64,000 bases of DNA from Lewinella sp041392765 (GTDB taxonomy: Bacteria > Bacteroidota > Bacteroidia > Chitinophagales > Saprospiraceae): the NCBI GenBank assembly GCA_041392765.1, contig JAWKLL010000001.1, positions 186,001-250,000 on the forward strand, written 5' to 3'. Below, in pieces: positions 18,180-27,497 of this stretch (positions within the stretch are counted from its first letter, which is position 1; each line of letters starts with the position of its first letter). A program made the position numbers and the translations under genes. The notes beneath the pieces were generated by a model. It was not told the DNA's origin and searched no databases. It worked only from the letters and a program-made list of their open reading frames with translations.

Positions 18180-19337
18180 TCACCTCCATTTCAGCGCATT
18201 ACGAACTGGGTTAGCATACATTCCCAATAGATACTGCCGGCCCTCATCGAATTGATCGGCGGGTAATTCATGGAACAATTGCTCAAAATAGCCTTCATAA
18301 CTCGATCCGTTATCACCTTGTTGTTGCAACATATCCGTACCATACAACACATCATAGGCGTAGTAGTTGATACCGTGCAAGCGATAACCCATTTGGATTT
18401 GTTGGTCGATGATAGCAGCTAATGCCTCCGTTTGTTTTCTTACCCCCGATAAAGAAGCCAAGGGCAGCAAGGCTTCCTCTAAGGGTTGCCCAAATTGTAG
18501 ATGCACCTGCCCCTTCTGGCCTGAAATGCCCAGCAAAATGTGTTGTACATCTTCGTTCATAGGTTTTGTCCAAGTAGCATCGCGCAATTTTTTTAAATGG
18601 GCAAGCGTCTTCACCAAGGCTGTGGGGTCGTATTCATAAGAAATGGATACAGGCACCATGCGCAAATTGCGAAAGTGCGTCACCCAATCATCTTCGGCTG
18701 CCAATCCCAGCATTTTCAGTAGCCCGGGCTGCGTTTCATCATTGCCGTCCTTGGCACGTCCTTCGCGTTGGGCTATCCAAATAGAGGCCTGGTTGGTGCT
18801 GATTTGTTCGTATATGTAGGCCGACATATTCAGCGAATGCTGATATAATTCCCTAGGATTGCCCGATCGCAATACGGCAAAACTTTTATTGATTTTAAAT
18901 ATCAGCGCGGCCAGTCGGTGGGTCATCAAATTGTCGCCAATCGCTATTTGGGTAGTAGAAAAACCGTGGTCGAATAAAGCCCTGTTGAGATAAGCGGAAT
19001 CTAACCCAATATCCCGGTGGTTGGAAATAAAAAGGTAATGGGTGTTATTGTCCAAGTCCTCTAACCCCGCATTAGTGAGCCGACTGATGCTGATGTCGCG
19101 TACATAATCTAAAAAGGGGGACATCAGTTGCTGTTGGAATTCCGTGCTATTTTGAACGGAAGAGCTAGCCCGTAAGAGTTGTTCGCACAAGGAAGCAGGT
19201 AGCATTTTGCGCATCCCCGCTAGCATCCCCTGATGGGCAAAAACTTCTTGGATGGCGGCTCGTACCTCGGCATCCGTCAGCATTCGCAAAGCTAAAAATT
19301 CAGGCGATGGCCCCGCGTTATTGGGTATTTCACTCAT
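18180..19337 (-). CDS. 1-acylglycerol-3-phosphate acyltransferase-like protein
   Basis: A probable phospholipid acyltransferase acting at the cytoplasmic membrane. 385 aa from the ATG at 19337; the frame stays open to a GTG at 19397, but that would put about 20 odd residues before a typical start. The acyltransferase motif I variant is FISNHRDIGLDSAYLN (His107, Asp113). The following FAVLRSGNPRELYQ and IWIAQREGRAKDGND correspond to motifs II and III (substrate-binding Arg and EGR). It is longer than PlsC and belongs with the large PlsB/PlsC-like proteins of Bacteroidota. It lies 67 bp downstream of rpe on the same strand and is probably co-transcribed. Confidence 0.75.
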   Translation of the reverse strand: MSEIPNNAGPSPEFLALRMLTDAEVRAAIQEVFAHQGMLAGMRKMLPASLCEQLLRASSSVQNSTEFQQQLMSPFLDYVRDISISRLTNAGLEDLDNNTHYLFISNHRDIGLDSAYLNRALFDHGFSTTQIAIGDNLMTHRLAALIFKINKSFAVLRSGNPRELYQHSLNMSAYIYEQISTNQASIWIAQREGRAKDGNDETQPGLLKMLGLAAEDDWVTHFRNLRMVPVSISYEYDPTALVKTLAHLKKLRDATWTKPMNEDVQHILLGISGQKGQVHLQFGQPLEEALLPLASLSGVRKQTEALAAIIDQQIQMGYRLHGINYYAYDVLYGTDMLQQQGDNGSSYEGYFEQLFHELPADQFDEGRQYLLGMYANPVRNALKWR

Positions 19338-19404
19338 ATTTGGTCGATGGTAGTAGAACGACAAAGGTAACAAATCATCAGCAGGTGTTCCCGTCACGCA
19401 CTGC

Positions 19405-20097
19405 TCACAGTCCTTGCCCCATCAGGTGTACCTCATGCCCGATGCGCTTGAGTTGTTGGATAGTAGCAAGCGGGTCTTGTGCTTTGAAAACACTACTGCC
19501 TGCTACCAACACATCCGCACCGGCCTCCAACACTTGCTGCGCATTTTGCAAACCGATACCCCCATCCACTTCGATCAAAGTACGCGTATTGCGCACGATA
19601 ATCATGTCTTTCAACGCTTTGATTTTAGGGATACTTTGGTAAATAAATTGCTGCCCCCCGAATCCTGGGTTGACGGACATGATAAGCACCATATCCAGAT
19701 CTTCAATAATATCCTCCAACAAAGCTACCGGAGTATGAGGGTTGAGGGCTACACCTGCTTTGGCCCCCGTTTCTTTAATTTGCTGCACAGTGCGGTGCAA
19801 ATGCCTGCATGCTTCATAATGAACGGTAATAGTATCGGCCCCTGCTTTGCGAAATGCTGAAATATATTTTTCAGGTTCTTCTATCATTAAATGCACATCC
19901 AACTCTTTGGTAGCCAAAGACTTAATGGCATCAATAATAAACATGCCGTAAGAAATGTTGGGTACAAAACGACCGTCCATGACATCTAAGTGAAACCAAT
20001 CCGCCTCACTTTCGTTAACCAACTCAACGTCTTTGGCCAAATGCAGGAAATCAGCGGCCAGCATAGAGGGCGCTATCAAATGTTTTGGTTGTATCAT
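19405..20097 (-). CDS. rpe: Ribulose-phosphate 3-epimerase
   Basis: Interconverts ribulose 5-phosphate and xylulose 5-phosphate in the pentose phosphate pathway, in the cytoplasm. The 230-aa length is typical. Family motifs are LIAPSMLAADF at the N-terminus, WFHLDVMDGRFVPN (catalytic Asp and metal-binding His/Asp), LDVHLMIEEPE, VNPGFGGQ, and EVDGGIGLQN for the phosphate site. The ATG at 20097 is standard. A plus-strand promoter-like sequence overlaps its start region and points away from it. Confidence 0.95.
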   Translation of the reverse strand: MIQPKHLIAPSMLAADFLHLAKDVELVNESEADWFHLDVMDGRFVPNISYGMFIIDAIKSLATKELDVHLMIEEPEKYISAFRKAGADTITVHYEACRHLHRTVQQIKETGAKAGVALNPHTPVALLEDIIEDLDMVLIMSVNPGFGGQQFIYQSIPKIKALKDMIIVRNTRTLIEVDGGIGLQNAQQVLEAGADVLVAGSSVFKAQDPLATIQQLKRIGHEVHLMGQGL

Positions 20098-20113
20098 TTT
20101 TCGTGTATCTTTG
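20084..20113 (+). promoter_or_regulatory. Bacteroidota-type promoter pointing into a gene-free gap
   Basis: TTTG at 20084-20087, an 18-bp spacer and TATCTTTG at 20106-20113, a full match to the TTTG/TAnnTTTG consensus. It fires to the right, away from rpe, into a 500-bp region with no plus-strand gene. Confidence 0.55.
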
Positions 20114-20119
20114 CGTTTT

Positions 20120-20350
20120 ACGAGCCGAAATAAACAAAAAAACCGGTTAGTTTCCTAACCGGTCTTGAAAAAGAGCTTTGAGAGGCTATCTACATACCAA
20201 AAAACAAAAACATCCTTTGATGTTTTAAAACTTCATGAGATTATAATACGTCTTGTGAAAGACTCAAACAATGTCTGGATTATAATTTGTTAGTAGCAGG
20301 GCGTACCCAACTGTTTTCATGTTTATCTGTTTGGGTGGCTTTTTTAAGCC
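20120..20350 (+). ncRNA. Candidate small non-coding RNA
   Basis: Downstream of the promoter at 20084-20113. It contains a perfect hairpin ACCGGTTAG-TTTC-CTAACCGGT (20141-20162), a middle AT-rich segment with two copies of ATTATAAT bounding GTCTTGTGAAAGACTCAAAC, and a terminator-like end. The end is ACCCAA (20307 area) pairing with TTTGGGT, then GGCTTTTTT to about 20346. The predicted transcript is about 225 nt. The first hairpin, read on the minus strand, is followed by seven T, so it could instead terminate leftward transcription. There is no recognised RNA family match. Confidence 0.35.
20139..20162 (-). terminator. Intrinsic terminator-like hairpin
   Basis: On the minus strand, a 9-bp stem ACCGGTTAG/CTAACCGGT with a GAAA loop is followed by TTTTTTTGTTT. 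It lies downstream of the MobA-like gene (ends 20614) and upstream of rpe, so it could separate the two. It may also be part of the candidate RNA on the plus strand. Confidence 0.55.
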
Positions 20351-20613
20351 TGAGAAAAAAGCTTTCTTTCTTCCCCATCAACCATTATTCCCTGTTGATG
20401 ATACAAAGATGCAGCGAGTTCGTGGCCGTTGATAGTACATTATCTTTTATTACTGTATTTATTTTTTTATAAAAAAAATCATAATTATTTAAAAATCAGC
20501 ATTTTATTGTAATTTTTTTGATAAAAACTGGTTTTTTAAACACCTTATTGACCTTTTTCTACGCCTATTTACCTTAAAAAAATAGCAAAAAAAAATCATA
20601 TTAAAAATATCAA
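20351..20613. other. Very AT-rich intergenic stretch
   Basis: No gene is supported; a 61-codon plus-strand ORF (20287-20472) has hydrophobic low-complexity sequence and overlaps the RNA candidate. CATCTTTG read on the minus strand (about 20402-20409) is a one-mismatch promoter element. The remainder is long A and T runs. Confidence 0.4.
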
Positions 20614-21243
20614 TTATACAAAATCTTCATTTTTCCACTTGAAATAGTCAGAAGGAAAGTCTAAATCCCATTCGCCCTCGGGGAAAGATACAGGTGTAAT
20701 GGTTGCCTGTTGCGAACGGATGAGTACCCCAGCCCCCGCTTCATTGTTTAGTTGGTGGAGCGATGCAAACCAACCTTTACCAAAAAGTGCAGGCACCCCC
20801 AATGTGCCATTACTATATTGGGCAGCCACGATACACCCTGCTGGTTGGGGATGCTGCCTGTAACATTCCAGCATATTTTCCAATAAAGCCGTATTCAGCT
20901 TCGGCTGATCTACCACTACAAACAAAACACTCGATACCCCTGGGGCACGCGTTTGAACCATTGAAAGCCCTGCTTTCATAGAACTTCCCATACCTTGCTG
21001 CCAATGGGTATTCACAACTACTTCTACGGGCGAATCATATAACAATGGGCTGATTTGCTCGTGAAAAGCACCCAATACCACTATGATTGGGCACGACAAC
21101 GGCAATAACTGCGACAACGTGTGCAGCAGCAAAGGCTGTTCTCCTATGGGTAACAGTTGTTTAGGCTGCCCCATGCGCACGGATGCGCCGGCTGCTAATA
21201 ATATAATATAGGTGTTACATTGAGTTGTGTACTTTTGCATCAT
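20614..21243 (-). CDS. MobA-like NTP transferase (molybdenum cofactor cytidylyltransferase family)
   Basis: A nucleotidyltransferase of the MocA/MobA type, which activates molybdopterin by joining CMP or GMP. 209 aa from one of two adjacent ATGs at 21243/21240. The nucleotide-binding loop is ILLAAGASVRMGQPKQLLPI. Metal-site FVVVDQPKLN follows, then 'CIVAAQYSNGTLGVPALFGK', which is the family's GxPxLF segment, and a C-terminal DLDFPSDY that matches the 'DIDTPEDY' ending of MocA proteins. It is divergent from the DUF2279 gene with only 16 bp between starts. No molybdenum-enzyme gene is in the window. Confidence 0.85.
   Translation of the reverse strand: MMQKYTTQCNTYIILLAAGASVRMGQPKQLLPIGEQPLLLHTLSQLLPLSCPIIVVLGAFHEQISPLLYDSPVEVVVNTHWQQGMGSSMKAGLSMVQTRAPGVSSVLFVVVDQPKLNTALLENMLECYRQHPQPAGCIVAAQYSNGTLGVPALFGKGWFASLHQLNNEAGAGVLIRSQQATITPVSFPEGEWDLDFPSDYFKWKNEDFV
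21230..21237 (+). promoter_or_regulatory. -7 promoter element for the DUF2279 gene
   Basis: TACTTTTG matches TAnnTTTG exactly and lies 22 bp before the ATG at 21260. A -33 TTTG is not evident. It overlaps the start of the divergent MobA-like gene. Confidence 0.4.
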
Positions 21244-21259
21244 GCAAATGTAAACGTTC

Positions 21260-22249
21260 ATGAAGAAGTTGTTACTGTTGTCCCTATTATTGACGAGTGT
21301 TTTACATCCTCCTTTGGCCGCTCAGGAAATGGAAGGCTGGCAATGGATGGAACACGCGGACACCCTGTACAAAAAGCGATTCTGGGGCGCGTTGGGAGCC
21401 GGCACACTCATTTATTCGGGAGCATCCGTGGGGTTGTATCATGCTTGGTATAAAGATTACGAACTGACTAAATTCCGCACCTTCAACGACAGCAAAGAAT
21501 GGTTGCAAATGGACAAGACAGGCCACTGGCTAACCACCTATACGGAGGCGCGCCTATTGTACGATGGCACACGCTGGACAGGCTTGGACAAGCGCCGTTC
21601 GCTTTGGCTGGCGGGTGCGGCTGCTATGTTTCTGCAAGGCACGGTAGAGGTGATGGATGGTTTTTCGGCGGAATGGGGCTTTAGTTGGTCCGACATAGGC
21701 TTCAACGCCTTGGGCATGGGGTTATTTGTTGTTCAACAGTCGGCATGGGATGAGCAACGCATCATTCCAAAAATATCTACCAATCGCGCACTACCTGATC
21801 CAAGTATTGAAGTGACCTCTACTTCAGGGGCTTCCACTTACAACCTCCGGCAACGCCATATCGACCTTTACGGGCGCTCCTTACCCGAACGGTTTCTCAA
21901 AGATTACAACACCATGACCATTTGGGCCAGTGTCAATATTCATGCTTTTGCCCCCCAAAGCCGGTGGCCACGCTGGCTGAATGTGGCAGCAGGGTACGGT
22001 GCCGACAATCTTTACGGTGGCTTCCACAACCATTGGCGCGATGGTGAAGAAACGTACGTCCTACCCGTTGATGCCTATCCACGCACCCGACAGTTCTATC
22101 TTTCCCTCGACGTGGATTTGAAGCGCATCCCCACCCGTAAACGTTGGTTGCAATCAGTACTGAGTATTGTAAATTTTATCAAAATACCCGCTCCTACCTT
22201 AGCTTGGGATACACACAGGGGGTGGAAATTGCACCCCGTATATTTCTAA
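21260..22249 (+). CDS. DUF2279 family periplasmic/membrane protein (YfiM-like)
   Basis: 329 aa with a signal peptide ending at ...LAAQ (residues 20-22), so it is exported. The body matches the DUF2279 layout: a YSGASVGLYHAWYKDYE helix, 'DKTGHWLTTYTEARLLYDGT' (conserved Asp-Lys-x-GH), 'WLAGAAAMFLQGTVEVMDGF' and 'WSDIGFNALGMGLFVVQQ'. Two or three helices are amphipathic or membrane-inserting. The C-terminal half (NVAAGYGADNLYGGFHNHWR) is the Bacteroidota extension. Function unknown. Confidence 0.8.
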   Translation: MKKLLLLSLLLTSVLHPPLAAQEMEGWQWMEHADTLYKKRFWGALGAGTLIYSGASVGLYHAWYKDYELTKFRTFNDSKEWLQMDKTGHWLTTYTEARLLYDGTRWTGLDKRRSLWLAGAAAMFLQGTVEVMDGFSAEWGFSWSDIGFNALGMGLFVVQQSAWDEQRIIPKISTNRALPDPSIEVTSTSGASTYNLRQRHIDLYGRSLPERFLKDYNTMTIWASVNIHAFAPQSRWPRWLNVAAGYGADNLYGGFHNHWRDGEETYVLPVDAYPRTRQFYLSLDVDLKRIPTRKRWLQSVLSIVNFIKIPAPTLAWDTHRGWKLHPVYF

Positions 22250-22962
22250 TATGCCACTCCGAGAAAGTGTTTTCAACGCCTTTGGGCAACTATTGGTGGC
22301 AAAAAAAGGGGTATGTTGAGTGATTTTAATATCAAAATTGTTACAAAATAATACATAAAGTGTAACTTTATGTCAAATTTATGACACAAAGCGTATCTAT
22401 GTTAGACAGGTATATTTCAAAGCATTTGAGCACATTTAGCCAGGCATATTTCGTTTAGCTAAATTTATTGTCCTCTGTATTCGTAGTAAACTTGATTACC
22501 AAAAAAATAGGTGATACTAGTAAATCGACATAAAGTTAATAGCATCCAGTTATTCGAGGCTACCTATTTTCTTCATTTATCAAACTTTTACTCGAATCCT
22601 GATAAAAAAGTATTGCCGTTCAACCTAAAGACATAATTTTAGCTTGACAATGGGTTGCAATAATCAATTTACACGTTAGCAGTGGTGCTTCTCGAAAATG
22701 CCATAGCTAACTTCAGTTATTGCATCTGGGGAACGTCTGTTACTACCAGAAGAAACAGGCCATGAAATTGACTTTATCCTAAAAGTAGCGATAGAAGTAA
22801 GTTGGAAACTCCCACGCCTGCCGATTTGAAAACATAAACCACAGAGCGTCTGAGATAGACAGTACAGAGCATTGGTTGATAGGCCGACATCCGCTTCATG
22901 CCCGTTTGAGGACTTTATCTGGGGAGGCGTGGTATTGCGATCGGAAGTGAGTGAGCGCTGTT
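22250..22962. other. Region with no readable gene
   Basis: 22250-22675 is AT-rich and shows only a 22-codon ORF (22251) and no repeat. 22676-22962 looks coding-like in composition but is broken in all frames (overlapping short minus-strand ORFs). It continues past the stop of the damaged glycosyltransferase and may hold its next operon gene in a corrupted form. Confidence 0.35.
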
Positions 22963-23708
22963 TCAGACACCAGATTTTAACCTGTATATTTCCAACTCTA
23001 AAGCCCCATTTTTTGCAAGCGGTGTTGAAGCGATACGCGCAGTACGCCCAAAACCATATTGGCGAACGCCGGAAATGAGGACGAGGCTTCCCGCACGGTT
23101 TGTGCGTGACCTCTGCTGGTGAAAACCGTGGAAGATGACGGAGAGCATCTCGTTGCCAAACACAAAATCGCCCGCCAGGCAGTAACAACTGGCATTGTAG
23201 TTGATGGTTTCCAGCACTTCGCGATTGAACGCACGATACCCCGTGTGATATTCGGACAGTTTGTAGTTCACCAACAGGTTTTGCGTAAGCGTCAGGAAGC
23301 GGTTGGCGATAAATTTGTACATCGGCATCCCGCCAGCTAACGCGCCTTTACCCAATATACGCGACCCCAGCACCACCGGATTAACCTATCGCCACAATAT
23401 TGACCATAGCAGCGTATGAGCTAGGCGTGTATTGGTAGTCAGGGTGCAACATGATGACAATGCCCCCCAGCCTGCGCCTTGTTGTACAAAGATTTCTGGT
23501 TGCCACCATAGCCTTTGTTCTGCTCGTGTACTATCACATGTTGAATACCAATACTACGCGCCAACTCCGAGGTATTATCCTTGCTGGCATCATCACACAA
23601 GATGACCTCATCCACTAAATCGAAGGGTATTTCTTGGTAAGTTTTTTCTAATGTCTTAGCCGCATTGTAGGCGGGCAGCACAGCTATCACTTTTTTACCT
23701 TTATACAT
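22963..23708 (-). pseudogene. Glycosyltransferase family 2 (dolichol-phosphate-mannose-synthase-like), frame-disrupted
   Basis: Transfers a sugar from an NDP-sugar, probably to a polyprenyl phosphate carrier, at the inner face of the membrane. The first fragment from the ATG at 23708 has KVIAVLPAYNAAKTLEKTYQ and VDEVILCDDASKDNTSELAR (nucleotide-sugar site) plus NKGYGGNQKSLYNKA. After a shift near 23460 the DxD region is lost in the wrong frame. The second fragment has GSRILGKGALAGGMPMYKFI and 'LSEYHTGYRAFNREVLETI', both typical of this group. Later text (FVFGNEMLSVIF) is again shifted near 23130 relative to VLRVSLQHRLQKMG. It is either a decayed gene or low-quality sequence. Confidence 0.75.
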
Positions 23709-23887
23709 AACATATTCAGTTGATGCCACAAAAGTAATCATACCTGCCCAATCCCTCCTCCTCTCCACAATAAATCCACAGATTATTTAACAAATTCCAC
23801 ATATTCACCTTTCCGACTGCGGAATCCCACATTGTCTTAGCAGATTCTCAGAATTATAGAATTTTCAGGATTTCACACATCAAACCT

Positions 23888-23954
23888 AAATCAAACCAAA
23901 TCAAACCAAATCAAAAATCAAACCAAATCAAACCAAATCAAACCAAATCAAACC
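23888..23954. repeat. Short tandem repeat, decamer AAATCAAACC
   Basis: About six to seven direct copies of AAATCAAACC, interrupted once by a partial unit (AAATCAAA) at about 23908. It lies in the gap between the damaged glycosyltransferase and the DUF3299-like gene (23709-24124). Unit and spacing show no CRISPR-like spacers. It is a probable slippage-prone locus, and the CAAATC bias leaves one strand almost free of G. Confidence 0.85.
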
Positions 23955-24082
23955 TTCACACCATCTTTCCTTGATATACACCATAGTTATTCGGATCGCA
24001 CTTTTTACACATTTCGCACTTTTACCACATTATCACTTTTCACCTTCCTTGACATTAACAACTCATTTACACCCAAGTACTG

Positions 24083-24090
24083 TACATTTG
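24083..24090 (+). promoter_or_regulatory. -7 promoter element for the DUF3299-like gene
   Basis: TACATTTG, an exact TAnnTTTG, stands 34 bp before the ATG at 24125 and right of the decamer repeat. No good -33 partner is seen. Confidence 0.4.
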
Positions 24091-24124
24091 CGTTGAAATA
24101 TCGTTGTACTATAAACATCCTTCC

Positions 24125-24599
24125 ATGAGAGTACTACTGCTGGCCTTCCTAACTACTTTTGCGATAAGCCAAGCCCAGTCGCAAACGGCTACAACCAATA
24201 ATGTATGGCAGACATTGGCCAAAATCACCTACACCAAGCAGTACGATGAGTTACTCGGCTTCAAAGTAGATGTGCCTGTGTTCGGTGCAGATGTGAAAGC
24301 ATTAGCAGGTAAAGAAATCACCATTAAGGGGTACATCATCCCCGTGGAGGGCTATAAAAGCCATACGGAGTTCATCTTTTCCGCTTTTCCCTATGGGCTT
24401 ATGTGTTTCTTCTGCGGAGGTGTTACCTGAAACCGTCAAGTGGCGTATATATGCCAAAGAGCCAGTACACAACAAACGGAGGCCATCACGCTAAAAGGTC
24501 GATTTGAAACTAAACGACAAAGACATCAATCAACTGATGTATATTTTAGAGGATGCTCGCGCACGGTGCGTTGATGCTTTTTCGTATGATAAGATCTAA
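24125..24599 (+). CDS. DUF3299-like secreted protein, frame-disrupted
   Basis: About 157 aa after repair. A signal peptide from the ATG at 24125 ends near ...AQSQ. The body reads WQTLAKITYTKQYDELLGFK, 'VKALAGKEITIKGYIIPVEG', 'FIFSAFPYGLMCFFCGGVT', and in other frames ELNDKDINQLMYILEDAR to a stop at 24599. The CFFCG motif and the preceding GKEITIKGY strand are characteristic of this small Bacteroidota family, which may bind metal. Shifts fall near 24428 and in 24440-24510. Its end overlaps the next gene's start. Function unknown. Confidence 0.65.
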
Positions 24600-25703
24600 A
24601 CTACCGCAAACAGGCACGAGCATTTTCTCTGTCATGTCCTCGCTGGCATCGGAGCACAAGGCGATTAACCTCTCGCAAGGTTTCCCCAATTTCGACCCAC
24701 CGCAGGATTATTGATCTGGTAACCCATTATACACAGGTATGAACCAGTACGCGCCTATGCCGGGTTTGCCGATACTGCGACGGTTGGCAGCGGCGCGCAC
24801 CTGCAACACAGCGGCTTATTGATAGATTGGGAAACAGAGATCACCATCACGGCGGGTGCTACCCAAGCCATTTTTACCGCTATTCTGACACTCGTTCACC
24901 CCGGGGATGAAGTCATTTTACTGGAGCCTGCCTACGACAGCTACCGCCCTGCCATACAAATGTGCGGAGGCATACCTGTAATCAATACCCTTGCCTTTTC
25001 CCGATTACCGAATCATTTTGGACAGACTTCGCCAACTGCATCACCTCCGCGCACCGCCTTACCATCAATACGCCACACAACCCAACAGGCACCGTATGTT
25101 CGAGAGATCAGCAACACTGGGCCAACTAGTCCAAGACAAAGATATTTTCATCCTCAGCGATGAGGTGTATGAACAATTCGATTTTGACCATCGCAGGCAC
25201 TATAGCCTCTTGATTTTCCCGAATTGTTTGCCAAAGGGATCGCTACTTACTCTTTTGGCAAGACCTCCCATGCCACAGGTTAAATGGGTTATTAACGCTC
25301 CACATCATGCGCTGAATTTAGAAAATCCACCATTCACGTTTTTTGCGGAATCAACAGCACCATGCACACGCTATTGCCGATTTTCAAGGAAGAAAACTAT
25401 TTCCGCGAATTGCCGTCTTTTACCAGCAAAAACGCGATTTATTAACCCCAACTGATGTTGTTTTCAGCCCGTTGCAGCCCCTGTCTTGTGAGGGTACGTA
25501 TTTTAACAGACTATATGCTGTTTCGGATATCCGGCGTAGCGTACCACCCGATGGTTACCACCGATGTGGGGTAGCTACCATACCTGTGTCAGCTTTCCGA
25601 ACCCAGCCACTAGCAGCGGAGCAGTGCTAGGATTTGTTTTGCCAAAACCACGGCTGTACTGGAAGCCGCCGCCGAGCGGTTGTGTCAGTTAAGCCCAACA
25701 TAA
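24586..25703 (+). pseudogene. PLP-dependent aminotransferase (methionine/kynurenine aminotransferase-like), heavily frame-disrupted
   Basis: Fold-type I aminotransferase, cytoplasmic. Frame-hopping from the ATG at 24586 recovers the family text. 'AINLSQGFPNFDPP' comes near the start, then 'ITITAGATQAIFTAILTLVH' (cofactor phosphate loop), 'GDEVILLEPAYDSYRPAIQM', 'INTPHNPTGT' (split over frames), 'FILSDEVYEQFDFD' (PLP Asp/Tyr) and 'TYSFGKTSHATGW' with the Schiff-base Lys (around 25245). The C-terminal 'CFAKTTAVLEAAAERLCQL' leads to the stop at 25703. At least six indels are present, more than in neighbouring genes, so decay or poor local sequence cannot be separated. Confidence 0.75.
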
Positions 25704-25723
25704 GCGTATGGCTAAAACTTGAT

Positions 25724-25894
25724 GGTTCTTTGACAAAAGATGTGGAATTTCCGGCCTAGCGATGTGGAACAGTGGCCGCGATAGCGGACAGACAGCGGTT
25801 CCTGAAGGCCTGATCCCGACCCAATTGTCGGGAGAGCTGTGGAACGTAGCGCTCCGCCAACGAGTGAGTCGAGTGGAGATACTGTCAAAGAACC
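25724..25894. repeat. Dispersed inverted-repeat element, family P4, copy 2
   Basis: 171 bp with ends GGTTCTTTGAC and GTCAAAGAACC, identical to the ends of 9964-10118. The inner order CTAGCGATGTG - AACAGTGGC - GCGGACAGAC - GGAACGTAGCG is conserved. The middle differs and has its own hairpin (CCCGACCCAATTGTCGGG). It lies between the aminotransferase and the thioredoxin-like gene; the rest of that gap (to 26016) shows nothing else. Confidence 0.8.
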
Positions 25895-26016
25895 AATTTG
25901 TTCAACCAAAGAAATTGAAACATCCGCTATATTTGTTAAAATCTTGTGAATACCCTTTTACGTTTTAGGGTTTTTCCTCATAAGACCTCATTTTTACGGT
26001 GAAAGAAAAATCAACC

Positions 26017-27444
26017 ATGCGATTCTGCCACATTACTACTCGCTTTCTTCTGTTACACCTTATCGATGGCGCAAGATGCCTACCGTATCAAAATTGAAAT
26101 TGAGGGCTATCAACAAGATACCTTTGATGCCTTCGCCTACTACTTAAGCATAAGCAATACCTGCAAGACACTACGCTACGCCAACTCGACGGCAGCTATA
26201 TTCGAAGGCGATAATGAACCCTAAAGGCGGTATCTATTTGGTGGTGATGAAACCCGACAACAGTTTTTTCAAGTGTTGGTGGATGACCGCAACCAAGTGT
26301 TTATATGAAAACCGTTGTAGGCGATGACCAAGTAAAACGCACTTTACAGGGTCTCCTGATAATAAGATTTTCTACGACTCAATTGTTATCTAAACGTATC
26401 AGCGACCTACGCTGAGGCTATCCAAAACGATTGAAGCTGCTGAAAAGAAAAGATAAAGAAGCAGCAATCCAAAAGGAGTTGGTGACCTGAATGAAAAGGT
26501 ATTGGCGTACCAGAAAAAGTGGTCAAAGACAACCCGGTACTTTGCCTGCGGCTATCAATGCTAACTTACCTACTGAATTCCCGAATTCACCGGTAACGGA
26601 AGAAGATAATACCAACAAATGGCGCTGGCTACAGCAACATTACTTCGATAATATCGACCTAGCAGATGTGCGTATGCTGCGCACGCCATTCCTCTTTCAG
26701 CGCGTGGACTACTTTGTGCAAAAATTGCATGTGCAGCACCCCGACACCCTCAAGATGGCGGTTGACAAGGTCTTACAGGCCATGAAACCCGCAGAGGATA
26801 ACTTTCAATACTACCTGATTCACTTCCTGAATTTTTATGCGGCTTCTAAGTACGTGGGTATGGATGCCGTGTATGTGTATTTGGTGGACAACTACTACGC
26901 CAAAGGCCTGGCTTCTTGGACAGACGAGGAACAACTGGCCAAAATCATCGATAATGCCAACCGCCTGCGCCCGCTCTTGATTGGTGAAATAGCGCCCGAC
27001 ATCCGTATGCAACGGCAGGATGGCAGCCAAATCAGCCTCAGCGAAGTGGATGCTCCTTATACAATCCTTTACTTCTGGCGGCACGACTGTGGCCACTGCA
27101 AGACTTCCACCCCTGTGATGAAGGAGTTTTACGACAAGTTTAAAGACAGAGGTGTAAAAATCTTCGCCGCTTGCGCCAAGCTGCGCGATGAAGTACCCGA
27201 TTGCTGGAAATACGTAGAGGAAAACAGCATTGGCGAATGGATTCATGTGGTTGACCCGTACGGAAGGTCGCGTTTTATGACCACCTATGATTTGAAAACC
27301 ACTCCGCAAATTTACGTATTAGACAAAGACAAGCGCATCGTTTCCAAGCGCTTAGGTGCCGAACAATTGGAAGAACTGATGGATCGCTTGCTGGAGGATG
27401 CCGCTATGGAAAAACAACAGCAAATGCTGGATGGGAATAAATAA
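26017..27444 (+). CDS. TlpA-like thioredoxin-fold protein with N-terminal DUF, frame-disrupted at the 5' end
   Basis: An envelope thiol-disulfide protein. The C-terminal ~150 residues are a TlpA/AhpC-TSA domain: 'APDIRMQRQDGSQISLSEVD', 'YTILYFWRHDCGHCKTSTPV' with the CGHC redox pair, and 'TTPQIYVLDKDKRIVSKRLG' with the cis-Pro. The clean frame starts at 26491, but the N-terminal part continues upstream in other frames from the ATG at 26017: signal region, AYRIKIEIEGYQQDT, LVVMKPDNSFFQVLVDDRNQ, TLQGSPDNKIFYDS. This is the DUF4369-like beta domain and helical linker common in such Bacteroidota proteins. Several indels lie between 26050 and 26520. Confidence 0.8.
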
Positions 27445-27450
27445 TTTTTC

Positions 27451-27473
27451 CTGGCAAGTAGTATCGTTGCCAG
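27451..27473 (+). terminator. Weak terminator-like hairpin
   Basis: A perfect 7-bp stem CTGGCAA/TTGCCAG with a 9-base loop lies just after the thioredoxin-like gene. It is followed only by CATTTTG, so termination would be weak. It may alternatively be a control element in front of pyrR. Confidence 0.35.
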
Positions 27474-27483
27474 CATTTTGACC

Positions 27484-27491
27484 TACCTTTG
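27484..27491 (+). promoter_or_regulatory. -7 promoter element of pyrR
   Basis: TACCTTTG, an exact TAnnTTTG, lies only 6 bp before the ATG at 27498. Transcription would begin almost at the start codon, implying a very short or leaderless mRNA, or use of the ATG at 27519. Confidence 0.45.
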
Positions 27492-27497
27492 CCGCCT

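Noticed and set aside
20120..20350. 6S RNA
   Set aside because: The size fits, but the ends do not pair into the long closing stem with a central bubble; a strong hairpin sits at the 5' end instead.
23888..23954. CRISPR array
   Set aside because: The direct repeats are 10 bp and contiguous with no unique spacers, and no cas gene is near.
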